Part shown: piece after piece, positions 55,614 through 64,000 of the stretch
How positions within the stretch are numbered: position 1 is the stretch's first letter
How the letters are laid out: the number at the start of each line of letters is the position of its first letter
Source: Nannochloropsis oceanica
Taxonomy: Eukaryota; Sar; Eustigmatophyceae; Eustigmatales; Monodopsidaceae
Direction of reading: 5' to 3'
DNA: 64,000 bases
Assembly (NCBI GenBank): GCA_004519485.1
Contig: CP038120.1
Location: 372,501-436,500, forward strand
Made by a program: the position numbers and the translations under genes
Notes under the pieces: model-generated
The model's database searches: none
What the model was told of the DNA's origin: nothing
Seen by the model: the letters and a program-made list of their open reading frames with translations, nothing else

Positions 55614-58267
55614 ATGGCGACCTCCTCTCCCCCTCCACCTTCAACTGCTCCGACTACCGGCGTCGTCGATGCCTACACGCATTATGCACCCTTAGCCCTC
55701 ACGAGTTACCTCCAGGATGAATGCAATGACGGGAAGCCCTTGGTATTTGCCAAGCTCTTTGATCGTAAGTAATTTCGGACGGGGAGACGAGGAGGGGAGG
55801 GGATGGGAGGGAAAGGGGAGAGTGGTTGGAAAGGATGAGGAGATGTGTCGGGGCCATAGTTGTGGCGTTTCTTCCTGCCAGTTTTTGGGTCATCCGTCGT
55901 GTCCTGTCCGATATTGGTATTTTTCTATCTCGCGATGTACCACCCTGTTATCCCCGTATTTCCTCCCTTTGATCCGTCCTTTTTTTGCAGGTATCCCCCT
56001 TTTAACTGACATGGCTGCACGACTTGCCTTCATGGACGCCCACCACATCGATACCCACGTCCTCGTACCTCTCCCCTGGTTGGAAATCGTTCCTGGCTGC
56101 CATAGTAGTAAAGAGAAGTAAAAAGGGAGGGAGGGGTAGAGAGGGAGGGAGAAGGGTTAGGGAGAGGAAAAGAGGAAAGGCATCATGAAATATAGGCGGT
56201 TGCCAACAACACACAGGCCTACTTAATCCTTCCCTCCCCCTCGTTCCCTCCCTCCCTCCTTTCCAGGGCACTTGAGGCCTGCAAGCGCGCCAACGTCGAA
56301 ATGGCAGCCGTGGCCGACGCACATCCTACCCGGATTTTGGGCGTTGCCCTCCTCCCCACCGGGCACCTCAAGGAGAAAGAAGAGGGAGGGACGGAGGGAG
56401 AGAGCGAAAAAGGGAGGGACATTTTGATGGAAGCATACACGCACGCGGTAGACGTGTGTGGGTTGGACGGGGTGGCACTCTTTGTAGTAAGTGGGCGCAC
56501 CCCTCCCTCCTTCCCTCCTTCCTTCCCTCCCTCCCTCCCTCACTCCCTCTTTCCCTCCCTCCCTCTTTCTCTCCTTCAATTCCCTCACATTCTCGCGCCT
56601 AACCGTTCTTCCCTCCCTCTCTTTCCCCATTCCTAGGGCCCCCTCTCCGCCCCTCTCGACCACCCCGGCTTCGAGCCTCTGTGGAAGCAGTGCCAAGAGC
56701 AGGGCCTGCCTGTCTGGGTCCACCCCAACCGACCGCAGGTACTTACGGAGGGAGGGAGGGGGGGAGGCAGGGAGAGAATCGGATCGAGTCCAGTCAAAGA
56801 AAGTGATTCTTATTTTCCTCTCATGTCTACTCCTCCCTCCATCCCTCGCTCCCTCTCTCGCGGCCTCCCTCCCTTCCTAGTTCTATCCCGACTACGAGGC
56901 CTACAGGGGCAAGGGTGGAAGCCTCCACCAAATATGGAACACATTAGGTAAGGGAGGGAGGGAGGGAGAGAGGGAGGGAGGGACAGGAGAATGGATCGGA
57001 GTAATGCTCCCATCTGCTCATGTCCCTCCCTCCCTCCCTCTCTCCCTCCCTCCCTTCTCTCCTCCCCTCCAGGCTGGGTTTACGACACGAGCGTGGCGAT
57101 GGTCCACATGGTCATGGCCGGCGTCTTCCAACGCTACCCGGATTTGAAGGTAGGAAGGGAAGGAGGGAGGGAAGGAGGGAGAGAGGGAGGGGCTTCGAAA
57201 ACACATTTGTCAGTATTGTTTCCCTCTCCCTCCCTCCCTCCCTCCCTCCTTTAGGTCGTGACCCATCACCACGGGGGCATGAGTCATATTTGTCATTACC
57301 CTCCCTCCCTCCCTCCCTCCTCCTCCCTCCCTCCCTCCCTCCCTCCCTCCCCTAGGTCGTAACCCTCCACCACGGGGGCATGAGTCATTTTTGTCACTAC
57401 CATCTCTCCCTCCCTCCCTCCCTCCCTCCCTCCCTCCCTCCCTCCCTCCCTCCCTCCCTCCTACCCTCCCTCCTCAAGGTCGTGACCCACCACCACGGGG
57501 GCATGATTCCCTTCTTCACAGACCGCTTCACCACCCAAAGCCAGAACTTCGACGACACAGAGAGCCTGACCCTGCTCCAGGACATGAGAAAATTCTACTG
57601 CGACACTGCCACCTTTGGCGTGGCCCCGCTCAACATTCGACAGGTGCCCCTCTATCCCTCCTTTCCTCTTTCCCTCCCTCCCCTCCTCTCCTCTTCCTCC
57701 CTTCTTCCTCCTCCTACTATTTTAAAAAATCTTTTTCATTTTTCTCCCACTCACCCTCCCTCCCTTCGCCCCTCCCTCCCTCCCTCCCCCAGGCCCTCGA
57801 GTTTTTCGAGCCCGGTCGTGTCTTGTTCGGGACTGACACTCCTATGGACATGGCAGCCCCCGGGTCTTTCATCAAGGCGAGCAAGACGGGAGTGCTGAAG
57901 AGTGGTAAAAAGGGAGGGAGGGGGGGAGGGAGGGAGGGAGGGAGGGGAAAGTGTGGAAAAATCACCAATAAGGTTCCTGTCTAAACGTCTCCACAACAAG
58001 GAGTCGAATCAAGGAAAAGCGGGAGGAAGGGAAGGAAGGAAGGAAGGAAGCAAGGAAGGAGACGCATGCTTAACCAGCCCCAACTACTCGATACATCCAA
58101 CAGAGGTCTCGCCCGAGATAATTAAAAAAGTTTGGAGTGAAAACTTCTGGACCATGATGCAGAAACGCGTGGAAAGCAAAGGAGGGATAGGGGGAGGGAA
58201 GGCAGGAGGGGGAAAGAAAAGAAAAGAAAGAGCTGATAGTGAGGAGGCAAGTTTGAGTCACCCATAA
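55614..58267 (+). CDS. Amidohydrolase-2 family protein (ACMSD / decarboxylase-like)
   Basis: Nine exons (55614-55764, 55991-56117, 56267-56486, 56637-56738, 56881-56947, 57073-57149, 57479-57643, 57793-57904, 58104-58267) join in frame to 394 residues. The family holds non-oxidative decarboxylases such as 2-amino-3-carboxymuconate-semialdehyde decarboxylase and gamma-resorcylate decarboxylase, with a mononuclear metal in a TIM barrel. Metal-site regions are VVDAYTHYAP (D-x-H-x-H with the first His replaced by Tyr), LPVWVHPNRP, VVTHHHGGMIPFF, and VLFGTDTPMD. FMDAHHIDTHVLVPLP fits the usual early barrel strand. The C-terminus is Lys/Gly-rich. The Tyr substitution may alter the metal site, so the reaction is not assigned. 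Two partial copies of exon 7's start, each with an acceptor, precede the real exon 7. Confidence 0.85.
57255..57293 (+). pseudogene. Decoy copy 1 of amidohydrolase exon 7 start
   Basis: After TTTAG it reads VVTHHHGGMSHICHY and then runs into (CCCT)n. It matches the real exon start at 57479 (VVTHHHGGMIPFF) for the first ~30 bases. The copy includes a usable acceptor but no donor, so splicing to it would read into repeat sequence unless skipped. Confidence 0.88.
57356..57395 (+). pseudogene. Decoy copy 2 of amidohydrolase exon 7 start
   Basis: After CCCCTAG it reads VVTLHHGGMSHFCHY and then runs into (CCCT)n. It is closer to copy 1 than to the true exon in its second half (GAGTCAT-TTGTCA-TACC), so copy 1 and copy 2 arose from one another after an initial duplication. 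Confidence 0.88.
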
Positions 58268-59393
58268 ATCGGCTTGTGAAGGTGAAAAAGAAACAAGTAA
58301 TCGAAGACACGCGCTCACAATTTCTATTTACTAGCCCCCTCCCCTTTCATAGCTCTTTTCTTTGCCATGCCTTCCCCACGGTGGTCCGTGGGTAAGGGAT
58401 GGATGTTGCGTATACCACTTTTCTAGGATAAGGAGGGAGGACTTTTTATTTTCGGGAGGGCTTTGGTTGAGTTCATTTCATGAGTTCGACCGGCTATTAT
58501 TAATTTGACAGGTGTCCAACTATCTCCCTCCACGTTCATGCCTGGCACTCACGAAGGCACATAAAAATCTACCACTCACCATACAGTCCTGGTACCAAAG
58601 CATCGGACCACCAGGATCCATCCCCCCCTAACAACGTGTATGTATGAAGGCTTGAATGTTTTGGCGCCATTTGATTTCCAGTTTTTCCGGATGCTTTATT
58701 TAAAAAAACAAAACAACCGTTGGGGCTAGTCTAATCTAATGCCAATGCTCCTACACGCACTACAGCAGGCCTCTACACTTACCTATGAGCACCCTGAGGA
58801 AGAAAAAGTATGTGAAGCTGCGCGTGTGGGGTAACATAACACTTGCGTGACCAATCTTTGGAGGAATGAACGTTGGATGCTTGCGTGCAAGATTTCTCTC
58901 CTGTCGAGATCGGACACACTTCCCTGACGAACCTCCACGCGAGAAGTTCTTTACTCATAACTCATACTCTCGCCCTTCATAGGCCTCTTATCTCCATATT
59001 TGATCACGCAACGCAACGAGGAGACATCCATACCGATTCAGCGCAACCCGACGGGTGGTCTTTTCTTTCCTTCTCTCCTTGCGTGCCTTCCGTCCTTTGA
59101 GCTGGCTGGCGTTAAGTACGGGGTACCCAGCGTGCATGTTTTTGATCCCTCAATGACATGCAATCCCACACACTCCATCTAATATACACAGGACGAGGAG
59201 ACACGGACGTCCACTTCCTTCCGCCTCTTAAACTGGCCTCCGTTTGCTTGTGTATTCGTGGTAGGTGTCCCTTGGTGGACCCACACGCGACGTCACGGCG
59301 AGCATAGGACCTTCCCTCCCGCAAGCCACCTTGCAAAAGGAGGATAAGTGGTGTACGTGCATAACCCTAGGAATAAGGAGAAAGAAGGAGGAA
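58268..59393. other. Intergenic region between tandem plus-strand genes
   Basis: About 1.1 kb without supported coding sequence and without CCCT tracts. It should hold the amidohydrolase 3' UTR and the promoter and leader of the next gene. Confidence 0.5.
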
Positions 59394-60129
59394 ATGCATC
59401 AGGGCCCGGTGGGAGGCAAAGGTCCGTCCACCGCAGGGCGTCTCAAGGCCGCATTGAAGTGGGCCACAGGGTCAGGGCGGAGAGCGGCCGCCTCGCCTGA
59501 CGTCAGGAATAGCAGGACAAGCACTTCTAGTAGCAGTGGCAGCAGCAGCGTCGGCGGCAGCAGTGGTGCGGATACACCTAGGTACGTGCGCGGCGGGGGA
59601 GTTGAGGGGGGGGGGGCTTGTGTATTTGTGGTGGTATGCCAGGGTCTGACCCCGCCGGCCCTTAAAGTCCGCTATGGCCAATGCATGCCATCTGCTCCTC
59701 TCTCTGTCGAATTACCTCCTCCCTGTCCTGTCTTGCCCATTCCTCTCCTCGTGCCTGCATATGTGCGTTATTTGCGCTTACCTCGCTCTCTCCCTCCCTC
59801 TCCCATGCCCCTCTCCCACTCCTCCCTCCCTCATCCTCAACCATCTCCTTCACGCTAATACCTCCCTCATAGTTTCACATACACGCACTCACATCATCGA
59901 TGCTGTTCGCTTTTCCATGCTTCTGTCCTCCCTCCCGCTTTCTGACTCACCAACACACACGCCATAAACAACAGCAGTCTTTCAGAAAAGGATAGCGTTA
60001 CCTCGGTCTTCCCTCAGCCTGGAAGAAAAGATGGAGATGCAGCCGCAGGAGAAGGGGGACAAGAAGGAGAACGAGAAGCCACAACAGCACCAGTGAGAGC
60101 AGAAAGCGGTCAGGAGTCAGCTTCCTTCG

Positions 60130-60180
<51 letters not shown>

Positions 60181-63100
60181 GTAGCAGTAGCAGCAGCAGC
60201 AGCAGCAGCAACAGCTGTATCAGCAGTAGCAGCAGCGACAGCAGCAGCAGCAATAGTAGTAGCAGCAGTAGCAGCAGCAGCAGCGCGACTACTACCACGC
60301 CTCCACCCCTCTCTCAGGAGGAGGAGGTGGAGGTGAGACTGATGGAGGGCGAGGAGGAAGAAGGGCTGCTTTGCATCCTAGTCGTGGCCTATGCGGAGGG
60401 GAAATTCGACCGCATCCCAGTGAGGCTAGGAGATGAGCCTGCTATACTCGCAGCGGCGTTTCGGAAAAAGCATGCCTTGGGATTGGAGGCGGAGGGGATG
60501 TTAACGGATGTGATCTCTCAGACGATGAAAGGACACCTGGAGGAGGTGGAGAGGGGGATGGGGTTGCTTGAAGCGGGAGAGGGCAGGCGGGAGCGTGGGG
60601 AGGAGGGAGGGGTAATGGGAAAGAAGGAGGGGGAGGAAGAGATTGCGGAGGGCAAGGAGGAGGTGGTGGAAGACGAGGAGGAGACAGAGGGGGAGGAGCC
60701 ACGATCACTCGGGGGTGAGAGCGGCAGTGAAGGGGAAGAGGAGCAAGAAGAGGAAGAAGAGGAAGTAAAGGAGGAGAGCGAAGAGGAGGATGAGGAGGAG
60801 CAAAGGGGGCAGGGTAATGACATCTTCCCTGAGCCCGATGGACTGCCAACCACTTCGACCTCCCCCTCCACCCCTAACATACCCCCCGCGACCTTCCACT
60901 CTTCCTCCCCTCCTCCCACCGACACCGGCGAAGCCCTCTTTAATCGGCTCAAGGGCGCCTGGATTAGAAATGGCCTCTCCTCCTCTTTCTCCTCCCCTTC
61001 CTCTCCTTCCTCCCCTTCCTCCTCTCTGCGACGTCAAAGGCCGACAATGACGATGGGCGGTGGGAACAGGATCAATAAGGGACTCCAATCCCCGGCACCC
61101 CTCCCTATTTTCTCCTCTTCCTTCTCCTCCCCGTCCTTGATTACCTCCTTCCCTTCCTTCGCGAGATCCACCGGCAACATCAATAGCCCTCGACATGATG
61201 GCCAGCACCACCGGCGGCCGCAGCCGAAGTCTACACGATTACCAGCAGCAGCAGAGGACGCCTGGCGCTCCCTGACATGCATGAGGACAGTCGATGCGGT
61301 TACAGCCTCTACCTCTCCCGTTCGCCACTCCCTTCCCTCTCTTCATCCCCCCCTCGGTGGCAGCGATTACCAGCAATCCCAGCAGAGAAAGGAAGGGAGG
61401 AAGGGCAAGGCGGGAGGGAGGAAAGGAGAGAGGGCTTTTGAGCGACTGTACCTCGAGGCCCAACTCCTACAGCAGCGGAAGGATGAAGCATTGCAACGGG
61501 AGATTTACAGGGAGGCGAAGGAGAGGAGGGATAGAACAACAGCGATTGCGAAGAGGAGCAGGGAGGTGATGGGCAAGGAAGGGAAGCAAGTCCTTCAAGA
61601 TGCGGGCCATGAAGATATCGGCTGGCGGCTCTTCAACAAGGGACAGCTGATGCTTCGGAAGAGAGACGAGGCCTGTGAAAAAGCCGCTGCGAGGAGAAGG
61701 CGCGAGGCTGAGGGGCCGAAGGAGGAAGGGGAGGAGGACTGGCTCTGCCCCCGGTGCTTTCACAGCAACGAGGCCGTGGTCTTGCACTGCCAGCGGGTGG
61801 TGGGGAGGAAGACAGCCCTGTCCTTCCTCCTCCCCAAGCGCTGGACGAACCATCCTGGTGATGTCACCATTGTCAACGGGCGCCGCATCGCCGAGGACGC
61901 GGATATCTTCCGCTGTGACCAGCCACGGCCCCAGGCTTTTCATCCCACCATCGTTTCGCTCGAGCAACATCCGACAGTGCACTCCAAGTCTCCGCCACCC
62001 AAGACCAGGACCAGAGCCGCCAATATCTTCCAACGGCTGTTTGCGACGCGGAAAATCAAGGATGAAAAATATCGAGCCGCGGCCATTGAGCGGGAGAAGG
62101 AAGAGCTCTTGGGCTGCACCTTTCACCCGGAGATCAGCACTCGTTCGTGTGAGTTGGCGGAGGCGAGGGAGCGAGGGAGAGAGGAACGATTAGTCCTGAC
62201 GGATGAAGAACTGGAGGGCTTGACGTCACCGGAGGCTATCCTGAAGAAGAAGCGGGAGATTCTGGCGACGGAGAAAATGATGGGGAGGGAAGGAGAGAGG
62301 GAAGGAGGAAGCAAGAGGTGCGCGCATGTGAATCCTGCGGTGATGCATGAATGTACGTTTCAGCCGAATGTGGGCCTGAATAAATCTTCCAATAAATCCG
62401 TCTCTTCAGAATCTATGGCCGCTACTGGTGCTGGTGATACTATTGTTGCTGCTGGGGAAGAGGAGGGTGGAAGGCCACGGGAGGTTAGTGATGAGGAACA
62501 GGAGGACTGGGAGAAGGGGAGGAAGGCAAGGAACAGCAACAGCAACAGCAACAAGAGCAGCAGCAGCAGTACGACAAACACCTCTATCAGCAACAGCAAC
62601 AGCAGCAGCAATGTGTTTGTCCGGCTGGCTGAAGCCGACTTGGAGAAACGACGCCGATCTCTGCGTACCTTGACGCAGACTCTGACGGAGGGAGAAGGGA
62701 CGTACAAACCGATGACCACCGGCCGCAGAACCCTCAGTCGCGATCTGGCCGTATGCGCAGATGGCGTGAGTGAATACCTGTATGGCCTGGCCCTAGCACG
62801 CCTGGCAAAGAGGAAAAGGAAGGAGGAGGAGGCAAAGAGGAGGCCGCAACGGCGCTTCATGGCAGCAGGAAGTGAAAGGCTGGTGGAGGCGATGAAAGAG
62901 AAGACCTTTCGATTCATTTTTGAATCGTTGTTCCCCGAGGAGCGAGGGATAGAAAGAGAAGGAGAAGGATGTAAAGAGGTGTTGCTGCTTAAGGAGGCGA
63001 CGCTCGAAAGGATCAGCCATCCCCACCTCGCCGAGGCCCTTGGCCTCGTCCTCTCCCATGCCTCTTCCTCCTCTTCCTCCTCCTACTTCCCCTTTCCTTC

Positions 63101-63683
63101 CTCTCCCTCCCCCAGTACGCTGGACTTTGCCACCTTCTCCCTTCTGCTCGACAGGCATTTGCGTGCCTCCATGCCCCTTATCGGGCACATGCTGACTCAC
63201 ATCTGCCAGCCGGAGGAGGAGGCGAAAGACGATCTGGCTTTCCACCCTGCCATCAACGAAAAGAGTGAGCGACTGGCGGGTGAGCGATGGTCATCGCGGA
63301 CGAGAGACGAAGTATACCACTTGCTACATGCGGAGGCGGCCCTGAGCGAGGGACGGAAGGAGGAGGCGAGGAGGGAGAAAGCACGCCGCCTTTTGGACGG
63401 CTACACGTTTCAACCAGTGCTCATGACGAAGGCCGCGCCGGGCGAGAGGAAGGGAAGGAAGGAGGGAAGGAGGGAGGGAGGGAAGGGATCATTTGTGACG
63501 GAATCCTGCGAGGAGGTGCAGGAATCTACGATCGTGGGAAAAGGCGCGAAGCCCGATCCCAAGGCCAGGAGCAAGCAGGGCGTGCGAGTTCGTGGAAGGG
63601 CTGGGAGGAGGACGGGAGGGAGGACGAAGATTGTCGCTCCTCAGCGGAAGAAGAGGGCTTGCAATCGGACCATCGCCGGATAG
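59394..63683 (+). CDS. Large low-complexity protein with repeated F-x-P motifs, function unknown
   Basis: Exon 1 (59394-59581) starts MHQGPVGGKGPSTAG and is joined after AACAG to exon 2 (59975-63683), giving 1,298 residues. The N-terminal third is poly-Ser (CAG/AGC repeats), then strongly acidic. The C-terminal half repeats a short module with an aromatic-x-Pro core: AFHPTIVSLE (about 61937), CTFHPEISTRS (about 62118), CTFQPNVGLN (about 62353), TYKPMTTGRR (about 62700), LAFHPAINEKSERLA (about 63235) and YTFQPVLMTKA (about 63402). Between modules are Glu/Arg-rich segments that look helical. WLCPRCFHSN followed by LHC resembles an incomplete RanBP2-type zinc finger. I do not recognise the family. 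A cytoskeletal or scaffold role would fit the composition but is speculation. Confidence 0.75.
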
Positions 63684-64000
63684 GAGGATGACCCCAGTGC
63701 GCCTATTGGAGGCGAAAGCTTATTCGAGGGACGAGTCGAGGGAGGGAGGTAAGGGGGGGAGGGAGGGACGGGGAGAGGTGTCCGTAAACCATTTCAAACA
63801 GTGACGTCGTTTCGTCCAAGAGCCTGCCAGGCGTAGAGCCGCCTATTTTAATTTTAAGAAAACACATGTTACACTTCATGTAATTCATTATTACTGATTT
63901 TCAGGATTGATTAATTATTAATTAATTGAAAAATTGATTGGTTGATTATGCATGCATTTATTCAAAAACGAAACATAATGAAGGAAGTCCCGAAACATTC
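63684..64000. other. 3' flank of the F-x-P gene
   Basis: GGGA-rich then AT-rich with repeated TTAATTA-type sequence near 63905-63945. It probably holds the 3' UTR. No further gene is visible before the window ends. Confidence 0.5.

Noticed and set aside
1-64000. tRNA, rRNA, CRISPR, riboswitch or bacterial promoter features
   Set aside because: I looked for T-loop and box-B patterns and for array-like spacing by eye and saw none. The simple tandem repeats here are microsatellites or minisatellites.

Overview
This is eukaryotic nuclear DNA, most likely from a photosynthetic stramenopile. My best guess is a eustigmatophyte of the Nannochloropsis/Microchloropsis type. The reasons are short spliced exons, a dense load of (CCCT)n/(GGGA)n tracts in introns, and a complete MenB (naphthoate synthase) gene for phylloquinone. 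The lineage is inference; the intron-exon structure is read directly from splice signals and protein-family matches. There is one 100-N assembly gap near the left end. I see no tRNA, rRNA, CRISPR or bacterial-style operon.

Layout, left to right: a last scrap of a PCMT-like gene (-) ending at the gap; a myo-inositol oxygenase-like gene (+, 403-2413) that has lost most of its iron ligands; a repeat-rich intergenic stretch; an ankyrin-repeat gene (+, 5075-7346); sterol delta8-delta7 isomerase EBP (-, 9012-11037); a three-KH RNA-binding protein (+, 12992-15223); a very long low-complexity gene with a CENPC-like motif and a SANT/Myb domain, a candidate KNL2/Mis18BP1 (-, 15758-21581); a CBP3/UQCC1 cytochrome bc1 assembly factor with a C-terminal WW-like domain (+, 22483-24471); a 13-exon BAHD acyltransferase (-, 25129-29558); a Helitron-related fragment between inverted copies of a dispersed repeat (31320-32578); an MFS transporter (-, 33537-37177); a NUDT6-like Nudix hydrolase (-, 38323-40504); a sugar porter (+, 41142-45280); NatD/NAA40 (-, 45763-48047); MenB (+, 48276-50695); flap endonuclease FEN1 (-, 51318-55139); an ACMSD-like amidohydrolase (+, 55614-58267); and a large protein with repeated F-x-P motifs (+, 59394-63683).

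The genes are functionally unrelated housekeeping, metabolic and transport genes on alternating strands, so many neighbours are divergent or convergent pairs; NAA40 and MenB share a 228-bp gap between start codons. For most genes the exon lengths I derived sum to a multiple of three and preserve family motifs across every junction.

The main unusual signals are: (1) partial copies of exons lying inside introns or beside genes (MIOX-like, ankyrin, BAHD in both orientations, amidohydrolase), often with their own splice signals; (2) introns whose sense strand starts with (GGGA)n and ends with (CCCT)n, so the two ends are complementary and the 5' end can form a G-quadruplex; (3) four apparent GC-AG introns in FEN1; (4) the MIOX-fold pseudoenzyme; (5) the candidate centromere-licensing protein.
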